Below, piece by piece: positions 44,253 to 54,330 of a stretch of DNA of 64,000 nucleotides. Made by a program: the position numbers and the translations under genes. Origin of the DNA: Variovorax sp. SG517 (GTDB lineage Bacteria > Pseudomonadota > Gammaproteobacteria > Burkholderiales > Burkholderiaceae_C). How positions within the stretch are numbered: position 1 is the first letter of the stretch; each line of letters opens with the position of its first letter. Location of the stretch: assembly GCF_013376045.1 (NCBI RefSeq), contig NZ_JABMJG010000004.1, forward strand, positions 310,001 to 374,000, in the 5' to 3' direction. A model generated the notes under the pieces. The model made no database searches and had not been told where the DNA came from. It worked only from the letters and a program-made list of their open reading frames with translations.

Positions 44253-45056
44253 TCAGAAAGTCAGGACGCCATCCACCTTCAGCCAGCGAATGTCCCGCTG
44301 CGCCATGCCTGCGACCTGCTCGACCACCAGGGCTTCGATCTGGCTCATGATCTCGTCGGTTTCGGCAGGCTTGGTGTGGGTGATGTAGATCGGGTACTGC
44401 TTGCCCCGCGCGATGTGGGCCAGTTCGCCAGCCAGGAGCGCGGGCGACAGGTGCAGGCTGCGCTCGGCCAGCGCCTGCTCGCGGCTGCTGAATGCGGTTT
44501 CGATCACGAGCATTGCCACGTCGAGCTCGTTCACGCGTTCCCAGAAGGGCGCGTTGCGCTCGGTGTCTCCGCTGAACACCCAGTGGGCGCCGCCCTCGGC
44601 CCTTCGCACGGCGAAGCCGCAGGCTGGCACGGTGTGGAACGCGGGCAGCACTTCGACCACCTTGGGCTCGCGGCTGCCCAGCGGCAGTTGCTGGCCGACG
44701 GCGATGTCGTGAAAGCTCACGAACGGCGCCTCCAGGCTGGGAATGCTCTCGAAGTCCGGCCAGATGACGTTGTTGAACACGTGCGTGCGCAGCGCGTCGA
44801 TGGTGGCGCTCAGCGCGTGCACGCGCAGCGGCTGCGTGCGGCGGCTGCCGATCGCGTCGAGCATCAGGGGGAGCGCGGCAATGTGATCGAGATGGCTGTG
44901 CGTGAGCACGACGTCGTCGATGCAGGCCATTTCATCGAGCGTGAGGTCTCCGACACCGGTGCCCGCATCGACGAGCAGGTCCGTGTCGACCAGGAACGAG
45001 GTGGTGCGGCAGTCTTTGGCGATGGCGCCCGAGCAACCCAGCACACGAACCTGCAT
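44253..45056 (-). CDS. MBL-fold cyclic-nucleotide phosphodiesterase-like protein
   Basis: A 267-residue metallo-beta-lactamase-fold hydrolase. The metal motif THSHLDH (about residues 53-58), the later FHTVPACGF histidine, FSGDTERN and the THTKP motif near the C-terminus are visible. This layout resembles class II 3',5'-cAMP phosphodiesterases such as CpdP. It sits 29 bp downstream of a class III adenylate cyclase on the same strand, so hydrolysing cAMP is the natural guess; the sequence alone does not settle the substrate. It ends 134 bp upstream of the pilA sigma-54 promoter. Confidence 0.78.
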   Translation of the reverse strand: MQVRVLGCSGAIAKDCRTTSFLVDTDLLVDAGTGVGDLTLDEMACIDDVVLTHSHLDHIAALPLMLDAIGSRRTQPLRVHALSATIDALRTHVFNNVIWPDFESIPSLEAPFVSFHDIAVGQQLPLGSREPKVVEVLPAFHTVPACGFAVRRAEGGAHWVFSGDTERNAPFWERVNELDVAMLVIETAFSSREQALAERSLHLSPALLAGELAHIARGKQYPIYITHTKPAETDEIMSQIEALVVEQVAGMAQRDIRWLKVDGVLTF

Positions 45057-45085
45057 TGTGAAAGACCCCTCTTATGTGTCCGTCG

Positions 45086-47377
45086 TCATTTGGTCTCGAA
45101 CCGGGTTGCGCCGTCCCAGTTCGGGTCTTGCGGTCGCAACGCCATCGAGGCTAAACGCTGGGCGTAGAGCTGGTAAAGGACTTTTTTCGCATCCGCGGCG
45201 AGCAGGGGCGCCAGCAAGTTTCGGCCCATGGCCCAGTCCTGGCGACGGTACGCGGCGAGCACTTCGCTCCAGCGCTCGAGCAGCTGCTGCGTCTGCTCCA
45301 CGGCTTCGGGCGTGCGCGCGGCGAGGGGCGTAAAAACGGCAACGGCCTGTGCCTTTCCCTTGACGCGCACGCTGTCGAGCTCCTGCCAGATGAAGTCGGG
45401 CGCGAGCTCTCGCGTCGCGCCGCTGGCGACCACTTCGATGCCGTAGTGGCCGCTCAGGCCCTCGAGGCGGGACGCGAGATTGACCGCGTCGCCGACCACC
45501 GTGTAGCTGCGGCGCGCCGCCGATCCCATGTCGCCCACACTCATCACGCCGCTGTTGATGCCGATGCCCACGCTGATCTCGGGCCGGCCGCTGGCGCGGT
45601 GGGCGCGGTTGATGTCGTGCACGGCATCGGCCATGTCGATCGCGGCGCGCACGGCGAGCGTGGCGTGGTCGGGCGTGTCGATGGGTGCGCCCCAGAAGGC
45701 CATGACGCAGTCGCCCATGTACTTGTCGACGGTGCCGCGGTGCGCGCTGATGACGTTGGTGAGCCGGCTGAAGACGGTATTGAGAAAAGTCTGCAGCTCG
45801 GCCGGCGCCATCTGCTCCGACAGGCGCGTGAAGTCGCGCATGTCGCAGAACATCACGGTCATGGGCTTGCTCTCGGCGCGCATGCTGTAGCGGTCGGGGT
45901 GCGCCATCATCTCGTTGACGAGCTGGGGCGGCACGTAGGTGCCGAAGAGCCGCACCAGCCCGCGCCGCGCGCGCGATTCGACGAAGTAGCCCCAGCTCAT
46001 GTTGAGCGCGAAGGCGAGCGCCGTCATGGCCAGCGCGGAGGCCAGCGGCAGCACGAGGCCGGCGCCCACGTACAGCCAGGCGTTCAGGCCGATCAGCGCG
46101 ACGGTCACGCCCGCGGCCAACAGCACGGCGCGCGGCGCCGACAGCAGCGAGAGCCCGAAGGCCAGCAGGAGCCCCGTGGCGACGACCAGCAGCACTTCGT
46201 AGCCGGGCGTGTAGTCGGGCACGCTGAGCAGGCGCTGGTCGAGCAGCGCGGAGACGATGTTGGCGTGCACTTCCACGCCGGGGAATGCCGCCTCGACCGG
46301 CGTGGCGCGCAGGTCCTGCAGGCCCGGCGCCGTGGCGCCCACGAGCACGATCCGGCCCTTGAGTTCGCCCGGACCGAGCCGGCCCTCGAGCACGTCGGCG
46401 GCGGGCACGTAGCGGAACGATCCGCCGTCCGCGCCGCCGGGCCCGCGAAACGGCACCTGCATGCTGCCCGTGCCATCGACCGGGATGCGCAGCCGCCCCA
46501 CCCGCAGCGACTCGAGCCGGGGCATCGCGCCCGCGCCTGACGCGAAGGCCGGCTGCACGGGCGGCGAGCCGTTCGCGAGCCTGTAGACCGCGAGCCCCAG
46601 CGACTCGTAGTACCCCGGCTGCGCCTTGTCGCCGTCGTAGCGGGCGATGAGCGGCACGCTGCGGATGACGCCATCGGCATTCGCGCCGACGAGCGTATTC
46701 AGGAAGCCCGCCACCGGCGCCGCCTTCGCCAGCGCCGGCAGGCTGGCGCCGAAGCCGTTCCACCCCGTGGCATAGGTACCGCCCGGCGGGAAAGCGCCTT
46801 CGGTGAGCAGGGGAGCCGCAGGCAGCTGCCCCTTGGCGCTGGGCGTTCCGGTGCGCGTGAAGTAGTAGCCCAGCGCCACGCGCCGGCCTTCCAGCGCCGC
46901 GGCGAGCGTGGCGTCGTGATCGAGGGAAGGCGCGAGCCGCTCGACCTCGGCGGCCAGGCCCTGCATGCCGTTCAGCGGGCCGCTGGCGATCTGCCTGAGT
47001 CTTTCGAGGCCCGAACTGCGGTCCGGCTCGAGGAACATGACGTCGAAGCCGAGCACGGCCGCCTGCTGGCGCGTCAGCAGCTCGGTGGTGAGGAGGGCGA
47101 TCTTGTCGCGCGGCCAGGGCCACTGGCCCTGGCGCGCCAGGCTGGCGTCGTCGACGTCGACGATCACCACGCGCGCGTCGGGCGTGCCTGGCATGGTGGC
47201 GCGCAGGCGGACGTCGTAGATCAGCTGGTCAAGGCGCTCGAGGGCGGTCAGCCGCCAGGTGCCGGTGGCGTGCGCCAGCGCCAGCAGCACCGGCAGCAGG
47301 GTGATCGCGATGCGCGGCCAGTGCCGCCGCAGCTCGTCTCTCACGGTGCCGGGTCCGTGCGGGCGTGACCGCGGCAA
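45086..47377 (-). CDS. CHASE2-domain class III adenylate cyclase
   Basis: A 763-residue membrane enzyme. One helix (about 22-40) leads to a CHASE2 periplasmic sensor domain (to about residue 385), three helices (about 395-465), then the cyclase domain. Metal-binding aspartates are in MFCDMRDFTRLSE and YMGDCVMAFWG; the Lys in VDKYMGD and Thr in SYTVVGDAVNLASRLE are the adenine-specifying pair of class IIIb cyclases. cAMP is thus the likely product. A basic C-terminal extension (about 690-763) follows. It starts 18 bp after the FHA gene, in one operon with it. Confidence 0.9.
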   Translation of the reverse strand: MPRSRPHGPGTVRDELRRHWPRIAITLLPVLLALAHATGTWRLTALERLDQLIYDVRLRATMPGTPDARVVIVDVDDASLARQGQWPWPRDKIALLTTELLTRQQAAVLGFDVMFLEPDRSSGLERLRQIASGPLNGMQGLAAEVERLAPSLDHDATLAAALEGRRVALGYYFTRTGTPSAKGQLPAAPLLTEGAFPPGGTYATGWNGFGASLPALAKAAPVAGFLNTLVGANADGVIRSVPLIARYDGDKAQPGYYESLGLAVYRLANGSPPVQPAFASGAGAMPRLESLRVGRLRIPVDGTGSMQVPFRGPGGADGGSFRYVPAADVLEGRLGPGELKGRIVLVGATAPGLQDLRATPVEAAFPGVEVHANIVSALLDQRLLSVPDYTPGYEVLLVVATGLLLAFGLSLLSAPRAVLLAAGVTVALIGLNAWLYVGAGLVLPLASALAMTALAFALNMSWGYFVESRARRGLVRLFGTYVPPQLVNEMMAHPDRYSMRAESKPMTVMFCDMRDFTRLSEQMAPAELQTFLNTVFSRLTNVISAHRGTVDKYMGDCVMAFWGAPIDTPDHATLAVRAAIDMADAVHDINRAHRASGRPEISVGIGINSGVMSVGDMGSAARRSYTVVGDAVNLASRLEGLSGHYGIEVVASGATRELAPDFIWQELDSVRVKGKAQAVAVFTPLAARTPEAVEQTQQLLERWSEVLAAYRRQDWAMGRNLLAPLLAADAKKVLYQLYAQRLASMALRPQDPNWDGATRFETK

Positions 47378-47395
47378 GCCAAGGGAAAGGGCGGC

Positions 47396-48055
47396 TCAGA
47401 TGCGCACGAACTGCATGCGCGTGGCGCCGCCCAGCTCGAGCACGTCGCGCTCCTGCAGCGCGACGGCCTCGGCGCCCAGCTGCAGCCCGTTGAGCGTGAC
47501 GCTGCCTTCGACACCCGCGGCCACGTAGCCCTGGCGCCGGCGCGTGACCACGGCCACGGCCACCCCGGGCTTGCCGATGGTGGTGACGACTTTCTGCAGC
47601 CCCACGTCCTGCCCCTCGTTGGCACCCGACAGAACGCGCAGCACGGGAACGCCGAGCTCGACCAGCGCGCCGGATTCCGTGGGTGCCGACGACAGCGGCA
47701 TGGCGCCCGACGGGTATTCGCCCGAGGTGGCGCGGACCGAGCCGGCGCCGATGGCCGGGTCCAGGTTGCTGCGCGCGCGGAAGTGGATCCGGCAGCCCCC
47801 GACCTCGATGACATCGTTGTCCTTGAGCGCCTGCCGCTGGACGGCGAGCGCGTTGACGTAGGTGCCGTTGGTGCTGTTGAGATCTTCAATTTCGACTTCG
47901 CCACCGCTCATGTGCAGCACGGCGTGCTCGCCGCTGACCGCCAGATTGTCGATCACGATGTCGTTGTAGGCACGGCGTCCCAGCGTCGTGCGTTCCTTGG
48001 CGAGCGCCACTTGCCCGATGACAACGCCATCGACCGAGATGATCATCTTCGGCAT
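47396..48055 (-). CDS. Double FHA-domain protein
   Basis: A 219-residue protein with two forkhead-associated domains. The first (residues 1-95) has the phosphothreonine-binding residues LGRRAYNDIVID, SGEHAVL and LNSTNGTYVN intact. The second (about 130-219) has LTIGKPG-like and TLNGLQLG segments but fewer key residues, so it may be a structural or divergent copy. The link between carries Ser/Pro. FHA proteins read Ser/Thr phosphorylation; the upstream gene is a PP2C phosphatase. Confidence 0.86.
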   Translation of the reverse strand: MPKMIISVDGVVIGQVALAKERTTLGRRAYNDIVIDNLAVSGEHAVLHMSGGEVEIEDLNSTNGTYVNALAVQRQALKDNDVIEVGGCRIHFRARSNLDPAIGAGSVRATSGEYPSGAMPLSSAPTESGALVELGVPVLRVLSGANEGQDVGLQKVVTTIGKPGVAVAVVTRRRQGYVAAGVEGSVTLNGLQLGAEAVALQERDVLELGGATRMQFVRI

Positions 48056-48121
48056 TGCCGACTCTCCGAATCCAAAGCTTGAAACACGGCAGGCAGGCCG
48101 GAAAACCGGCGCCGGAGCCCG

Positions 48122-48931
48122 CTACCTGCCCGTGCGGGGCGTTTCCGCAACGCTCGCGCTGGCCAGGACAACGGAAATGTTGTCCCGTCCGCCATTCTCA
48201 TTTGCAATTGCAACCAAAAGTGATGCTTTTTTCTGAAGCCCGACATCGTGTTCTAGAAGCGTGAAAAGCTGCTCATCCGAAACCATCTCGCTGAGCCCGT
48301 CGGAGCAAAGCATATAGAGATCGCCCGGTCTTGCGCTGTGCTCGTGCATTTCCAGCAAGACCTGGGCCTCCACGCCGACGGCGCGCGTCACGAGGTTGCG
48401 GGTGGGCGAATTCAGGGCTTCCTCGGCGGTGATGGCGCCGGCGTCGAGCTGCTGCTGGCGCAGCGAGTGGTCGCGGGTGAGGAGCTCCAGCTTGTTGTTG
48501 CGCACGCGGTAGCAGCGCGAGTCGCCGATGTGGCCGACCACCACGCGCTGCGGCCGGAAGGCCGCCAGCACCAGGGTCGTTCCCATGCCCTGGAGTTCGG
48601 GGTTGGTCATGCCGGCGTGCAGGATCGAGCTGTTGGCTTCGTCCGTGGCTGCCTGAAGCGCCCGCCGGACCACGCGGGAAGGCGCCTGCATGCCGGCCTG
48701 GGCGAACCAGCGGCCGAAGCTGGCGTGCATCAGCGAGACGGCCATGGCGCTCGCCACCTCGCCGCCCTTGTAGCCGCCCATGCCGTCGGCCAGCAGGGCC
48801 AGGCCAAGGGCCGGATCGACGTGGACGGCGTCCTCGTTATGGGCGCGCGTCCGGCCGACATCGGTCAGGGAGGCGAATTCCCAGGTCAGCGGAGGGCGGG
48901 TGGAGAAAAGGGAGACGCCGACACTCGCCAT
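48122..48931 (-). CDS. PP2C-family Ser/Thr phosphatase
   Basis: A 269-residue soluble phosphatase. All metal-binding motifs are present: VGRTRAHNEDAVHVD (Asp), LLADGMGGYKGGEVAS, MGTTLVLA, GHIGDSRCYR, CSDGLSEMV and GGRDNISVVL. It removes phosphate from Ser/Thr residues, in systems of this type often from FHA partners or kinases. No Ser/Thr kinase lies in this window. It is first of a four-gene operon with the FHA protein, cyclase and phosphodiesterase-like gene. Confidence 0.93.
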   Translation of the reverse strand: MASVGVSLFSTRPPLTWEFASLTDVGRTRAHNEDAVHVDPALGLALLADGMGGYKGGEVASAMAVSLMHASFGRWFAQAGMQAPSRVVRRALQAATDEANSSILHAGMTNPELQGMGTTLVLAAFRPQRVVVGHIGDSRCYRVRNNKLELLTRDHSLRQQQLDAGAITAEEALNSPTRNLVTRAVGVEAQVLLEMHEHSARPGDLYMLCSDGLSEMVSDEQLFTLLEHDVGLQKKASLLVAIANENGGRDNISVVLASASVAETPRTGR

Positions 48932-48962
48932 GGTCTGTCAGCGCCGATCTCTCTCGAAGTGC

Positions 48963-49646
48963 TCAGTGCGCAGCGGCGTGCGAACGCCGTTGCATCAGGC
49001 GGCCGACGGCCACGACGAACACCGCACCGGCGGCGGCAGCCGCGTAGTGCAGCCAGGGGTTGGCCGCCAGCGTGTCGCGCAGGATGGCGTCCTGCACGAT
49101 GGTTTCGCCGCCGACCCAGCCGATCAGCGCGGCACCCAGCATGACGATGATCGGGAAACGTTCCATGAGCTTGATCATGAGCGTGCTGCCGAAAATCACC
49201 AAGGGAATACTTATCGCCAGGCCGAGAATCAGCAGGACCATGCTGCCCTGTGCCGCGGCAGCGACAGCGATCACGTTGTCCAGGCTCATCACCAGGTCGG
49301 CCAGCAGGATGGTGCGCACGGCCGCCATCATGCTGCCGTACTCCTTGGACTCGCCGTCGCCGTCGTCTTCCTCGCTCAGCAGCTGCAGGCCGATCCACAG
49401 CAGCAGCAGGCCACCGATGATCTGCAGGTAAGGCAGGGCGAGCAGCTTGGCCGCCACCACCGTGAGCACGATCCGCAGCACCACGGCCGCGCCCGAGCCG
49501 AAGAGCACGGCCTTTTTCTGCTGGGCGGGCGGCAGCGAGCGCGCCGCCATGGCGATCACCACCGCGTTGTCGCCCGACAGGATGATGTTGATCCAGATGA
49601 TCTTGAGCAGACCTATCCAGAAATCTGTGCTTTGAAGTAATTCCAT
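48963..49646 (-). CDS. TerC-family integral membrane protein (second copy)
   Basis: A 227-residue membrane protein with the TerC motifs NIILSGDNAVVIAMAARSLP and LADLVMSLDNVIAVAAAAQG and about seven helices. The ATG at 49646 opens MELLQSTDFW; an upstream ATG lies in the sucD terminator region. Unlike the copy at 20433 there is no Mn2+ riboswitch upstream: only a sucD terminator and a 27-bp leader. It is followed 31 bp later by the PP2C gene on the same strand. Metal or tellurite handling is a family-level inference. Confidence 0.9.
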   Translation of the reverse strand: MELLQSTDFWIGLLKIIWINIILSGDNAVVIAMAARSLPPAQQKKAVLFGSGAAVVLRIVLTVVAAKLLALPYLQIIGGLLLLWIGLQLLSEEDDGDGESKEYGSMMAAVRTILLADLVMSLDNVIAVAAAAQGSMVLLILGLAISIPLVIFGSTLMIKLMERFPIIVMLGAALIGWVGGETIVQDAILRDTLAANPWLHYAAAAAGAVFVVAVGRLMQRRSHAAAH

Positions 49647-49672
49647 GTCTCTGATCCCACTGTGTTTTATTG

Positions 49673-49705
49673 AAAAAAGCGCCCGCAAGCCAGTGCGGGC
49701 GCTTT
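49673..49705 (-). terminator. Intrinsic terminator of sucC-sucD
   Basis: On the minus strand AAAGCGCCCGCA pairs with TGCGGGCGCTTT around a six-base loop, followed by T residues. It lies about 60 bp past the sucD stop and just before the second TerC gene. Confidence 0.88.
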
Positions 49706-49766
49706 CTTGTTTCTGCGTGGTCCTCTCATGACCCGGCTCTGCGGCCGGTGTCGCGGAGCCGTCTCT

Positions 49767-50660
49767 TTACAGCTTGGCCTTGAGCAGCTTGGCCAGTTCC
49801 GAGAAGTTGCGCGTCACGGTGAAGCCGCATTCTTCCATGATGGACAGCTTGGCTTCGGCCGTGTCGGCGCCGCCGGAGATCAGCGCACCGGCGTGGCCCA
49901 TGCGCTTGCCGGGAGGCGCGGTGACGCCGGCGATGAAGCCGACGACCGGCTTCTTCATGTTGTCCTTGCACCAGCGGGCAGCGTCGGCCTCGTCGGGGCC
50001 GCCGATCTCGCCGATCATGATCACGGCGTCGGTGTCCGGATCGTCGTTGAAGGCCTTCATCACGTCGATGTGCTTCAGGCCGTTGATCGGGTCGCCGCCG
50101 ATGCCGACTGCCGACGACTGGCCCAGGCCGATTTCCGTCAGTTGAGCCACGGCTTCATAGGTCAGCGTGCCCGAGCGCGAGACCACGCCGATGCGGCCCT
50201 TGCGGTGGATGTGGCCGGGCATGATGCCGATCTTGATTTCGTCGGGCGTGATCAGGCCGGGGCAGTTCGGGCCAAGCAGCAGCGTCTTCTTGCCGCCGGC
50301 CGCTTCCTTGGCCTTCATCTTGTTGCGCACTTCGAGCATGTCGCGAACCGGAATGCCTTCGGTGATGCAGATCGCCAGATCCAGGTCGGCCTCGACGGCT
50401 TCCCAGATGGCGGCCGCGGCGCCTGCCGGCGGCACGTAGATCACCGAGACGGTGGCGCCCGTTTGCTGGGCGGCTTCCTTGACCGAGCCGAAGATCGGAA
50501 TGTTGAAGATCGACTCGCCGGCCTTCTTCGGGTTCACGCCGGCCACGAAGGCGTTCTTGCCGTTCGCGTATTCCTGGCACTTCTCGGTGTGGAACTGGCC
50601 GGTCTTGCCGGTGATGCCCTGCGTGATGACTTTGGTGTCTTTGTTGATGTAGATCGACAT
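49767..50660 (-). CDS. sucD: Succinyl-CoA synthetase alpha subunit
   Basis: A 297-residue subunit binding CoA and carrying the active-site histidine, found in [10 protein letters not shown] (about residue 256). Motifs [17 protein letters not shown] near the start, [12 protein letters not shown] and [11 protein letters not shown] are present. With SucC it makes succinate and ATP/GTP in the TCA cycle. It starts 10 bp after the sucC stop on the same strand. Confidence 0.97.
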   Translation of the reverse strand: MSIYINKDTKVITQGITGKTGQFHTEKCQEYANGKNAFVAGVNPKKAGESIFNIPIFGSVKEAAQQTGATVSVIYVPPAGAAAAIWEAVEADLDLAICITEGIPVRDMLEVRNKMKAKEAAGGKKTLLLGPNCPGLITPDEIKIGIMPGHIHRKGRIGVVSRSGTLTYEAVAQLTEIGLGQSSAVGIGGDPINGLKHIDVMKAFNDDPDTDAVIMIGEIGGPDEADAARWCKDNMKKPVVGFIAGVTAPPGKRMGHAGALISGGADTAEAKLSIMEECGFTVTRNFSELAKLLKAKL

Positions 50661-50670
50661 GACTTGTTCC

Positions 50671-51837
<1,167 letters not shown>

Positions 51838-51967
51838 GAGGGATGTCTCTCGGAAGGAGGAAGTTGAGAAATCGGGAGATCTGGGCTGGAGAGGGTCTAT
51901 GCTCTGTTGTCCGCGGGCGACGGCAGCCTGACGGCTGGGGGCGGCGAACAACCGCGGACTGTATCAT

Positions 51968-51982
51968 GGTGCGCCGCACCAA
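51968..51982. promoter_or_regulatory. Palindrome between divergent sucC and argC
   Basis: TGGTGCG-C-CGCACCA is a perfect 7-bp-arm inverted repeat about midway between the two starts. It could be an operator; no regulator is indicated by sequence. Confidence 0.3.
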
Positions 51983-52060
51983 TACTGTGAGTGTGGTTGC
52001 GGGCAATACGTACCTGCCGTACGTCCTCTCCTCTATCAGCTACCCAGGGGCACTTCCATC

Positions 52061-52984
52061 ATGGCCAAGGTTTTCATCGACGGCGAAGCCGGCACCACCG
52101 GCCTCCAGATCCGCGAACGTCTGCAGGCGATGCCGCAGGTCGAACTCGTGAGCATCGCCCCCGAGCTGCGAAAGGACGCCAGCGCCAAGCGCGAGCTGAT
52201 GGCCGGCGTCGACCTGGTGGTGCTCTGCCTGCACGACGACGCGGCACGCGAATCTGTCGCGCTGATCGACCAGCTGCCCGGCGCCAAGCCCAAGATCATC
52301 GACGCCTCCACGGCGCACCGCATCGCCCCGGGCTGGGTGTTCGGCTTTCCCGAACTCACCGAGGGCCACTGGCAGGCCGTGGCCAAGGCAGAGCGCGTCG
52401 GCAACCCCGGCTGCTACGCCACCGGCGCCATCGCCATGGTGCGCCCGCTGGTCGACGCGGGCATCCTGCCGGCCGACTTCCCCATCTCGCTGCCTTCCGT
52501 GAGCGGCTATTCGGGCGGCGGCCGGACCATGATCGAGGCCTACGAGAAGAACGAGGCCCCGGCCTTCGAGATCTACGCGCTGGGCCTGAAGCACAAGCAC
52601 ATCCCCGAAATCATGGCCTACACCGGCCTCACCCGCCGGCCGGTGTTCATCCCGTCGGTGGGTAACTTCAAGCAGGGCATGCTGGTGCAGCTGCCCCTGC
52701 ACCTCGACCTGCTGCCCGGCAAGCCCAAGGCCGGCGACCTGCAGGACGCGCTGGCCGCGCACTACGCGCGCAGCAACACGCCCGAGAAGTTCGTGAAGGT
52801 GCTGCCGCCGACCGAAGACGGCAAGCTCGAGGCGCTCGCGCTCAACGACACCAACAACCTCGAGATCCGCGTGTTCCCCAATGAGGACCATCGCCATGCC
52901 GTGGTGATCGCCCGCCTCGACAACCTCGGCAAAGGCGCCAGCGGCGCCGCGGTGCAGAACCTGAAGCTGATGCTGGGGCTCTGA
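52061..52984 (+). CDS. argC: N-acetyl-gamma-glutamyl-phosphate reductase, type 2
   Basis: A 307-residue NAD(P)-dependent reductase in arginine biosynthesis. The short type-2 form is indicated by [19 protein letters not shown] at the N-terminus and total length near 310. The catalytic Cys is in [11 protein letters not shown] (about residue 117), with [10 protein letters not shown] and [10 protein letters not shown] further on. It stands alone, without other arg genes here. A candidate regulatory palindrome lies 79-93 bp upstream. Confidence 0.95.
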   Translation: MAKVFIDGEAGTTGLQIRERLQAMPQVELVSIAPELRKDASAKRELMAGVDLVVLCLHDDAARESVALIDQLPGAKPKIIDASTAHRIAPGWVFGFPELTEGHWQAVAKAERVGNPGCYATGAIAMVRPLVDAGILPADFPISLPSVSGYSGGGRTMIEAYEKNEAPAFEIYALGLKHKHIPEIMAYTGLTRRPVFIPSVGNFKQGMLVQLPLHLDLLPGKPKAGDLQDALAAHYARSNTPEKFVKVLPPTEDGKLEALALNDTNNLEIRVFPNEDHRHAVVIARLDNLGKGASGAAVQNLKLMLGL

Positions 52985-53015
52985 GCGCCCCACTCCGACG
53001 GCGGCACGCCGCCGG

Positions 53016-53759
53016 TCACTTCACCAGCCAGAGCCCCACGCCCAGCAGGGCCGCGTGCGCGCCCAGCGCGATGTACAGCGGCTTGCGCGAGGGCGCAGCC
53101 ATGTCCTGAAGCGTCTCGTGGATGCGGCGCGTGAGCAGCGCGCGCAGCGCCGGATCCTGCGGCGCGGCACCGCCCTCGCCCACCGCCGGCGCGTCGCCGT
53201 TTTCCGCGCGGCTTTGCTGCCATTCGGCCAGCATCTCGCTCAGCGGCAGCCTGCCGATCACGAAGGCCACGACTGCGCGCACCGCCTTGCCTTCGCCCAG
53301 CACCGGCGCGAGCTGTTTGCTCAGCGCATCGACCGACAGCCAGTCGGCCACGCGATGCAAGGCGCCGTGCGCCCGCGGCATGGCCTCGATGCGGCTCGCG
53401 ATCGCGCCGCCGAGCCGCTGCGACACCGCCTCGCCGCGCGCCTCCACCAGGTGCTGCATCGCGCGCGCACGCCCTTGCTGCACGCCCAGCGCCACGTAGA
53501 CGACCACGAAGAACAGCAGCAGCAGCGCCACCAGCAGCGGCGGCGATGTGATGAGCGCGAGCACCGCGCCCACCCCGCCCGCGCGCGCCGCCACGTTGCC
53601 CGGCCCCTGCAGCTGGCCCAGGTAGAAGAAGAAAACGCCGCCGCCCAGGAACACGCCGAGCAGGCCGCCCTTGATGACGGAACCGGCAAAGGACAGCCCG
53701 GCCTTGGCACCGGTGCGCACGAGCGACGGCTGCTGGGCCGCGGGGTCGGTCGACGACAT
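53016..53759 (-). CDS. Hypothetical membrane protein
   Basis: A 247-residue protein of unknown function. Hydrophobic segments lie at about residues 24-48 ([22 protein letters not shown]), 68-92 ([18 protein letters not shown]) and 227-246 at the C-terminus. The middle (about 95-200) is soluble and helical, rich in Ala/Arg/Gln. I do not recognise the family. It is divergent from yiaA across a 126-bp gap that holds two identical 10-bp palindromes. Confidence 0.75.
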   Translation of the reverse strand: MSSTDPAAQQPSLVRTGAKAGLSFAGSVIKGGLLGVFLGGGVFFFYLGQLQGPGNVAARAGGVGAVLALITSPPLLVALLLLFFVVVYVALGVQQGRARAMQHLVEARGEAVSQRLGGAIASRIEAMPRAHGALHRVADWLSVDALSKQLAPVLGEGKAVRAVVAFVIGRLPLSEMLAEWQQSRAENGDAPAVGEGGAAPQDPALRALLTRRIHETLQDMAAPSRKPLYIALGAHAALLGVGLWLVK

Positions 53760-53781
53760 GTGGAACTCCTCCGTTGTTGTT

Positions 53782-53823
53782 GGCGGCCGCCTTGCGCAAT
53801 TGCCGTGCGATTGGGCGGCCGCC
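53782..53823. promoter_or_regulatory. Paired GGCGGCCGCC palindromes
   Basis: The same 10-bp palindrome occurs at 53782-53791 and 53814-53823, starts exactly 32 bp apart, about three helical turns. It lies in the gap between the divergent hypothetical and yiaA-type genes, so it could bind a dimer pair on one face of the DNA. Confidence 0.3.
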
Positions 53824-53885
53824 GCGGATCATGCCATCGGCGCCGCTCCACCATAATCGCGCGCAAACCATACGAGGAGAATCCC

Positions 53886-54326
53886 ATGGCCGTCCGATTC
53901 CAGAAACCGACCGCGGCGTTCGTCGCCGCTTCCTGGGCAGCGCTTTTCATCGGCGCCGTCGTCTACCTGATCGGGCTGTGGAACGCGGCCATGCAGCTCA
54001 ACGAGAAGGGCTACTACTTCACCGTGCTGATGTACGGCCTCTTCTCCGCCGTGTCGCTGCAGAAGACGGTGCGCGACCGTCTCGAAGGCATCCAGGTCAC
54101 CGGCATCTACTACGGCCTGTGCTGGGTTTCGCTGCTGCTGTCGGTGGCGCTGCTGGCCGTCGGCCTCTTCAACGCCACGCTGGCCTCCAGCGAGAAGGGC
54201 TTCTACGCCATGGCCTTCCTGCTGAGCCTGTTCGGCGCGGTGGCGGTGCAGAAGAACGTGCGCGACATCGCCGCGCACAAGAGCGAGACAGCCGCGCCGC
54301 TGGACGAAGCGCCCGACGCCGGCTGA
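53886..54326 (+). CDS. yiaA: YiaA/YiaB-type inner membrane protein with internal duplication
   Basis: A 146-residue membrane protein composed of two related halves: residues about 12-68 ([20 protein letters not shown]...[27 protein letters not shown]) and about 77-130 ([19 protein letters not shown]...[26 protein letters not shown]), each a two-helix yiaAB domain. Function is unknown. The start ATG follows GAGGAG by 5-6 nt. Located between divergent and convergent genes, it seems monocistronic. Confidence 0.88.
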   Translation: MAVRFQKPTAAFVAASWAALFIGAVVYLIGLWNAAMQLNEKGYYFTVLMYGLFSAVSLQKTVRDRLEGIQVTGIYYGLCWVSLLLSVALLAVGLFNATLASSEKGFYAMAFLLSLFGAVAVQKNVRDIAAHKSETAAPLDEAPDAG

Positions 54327-54330
54327 GCCC

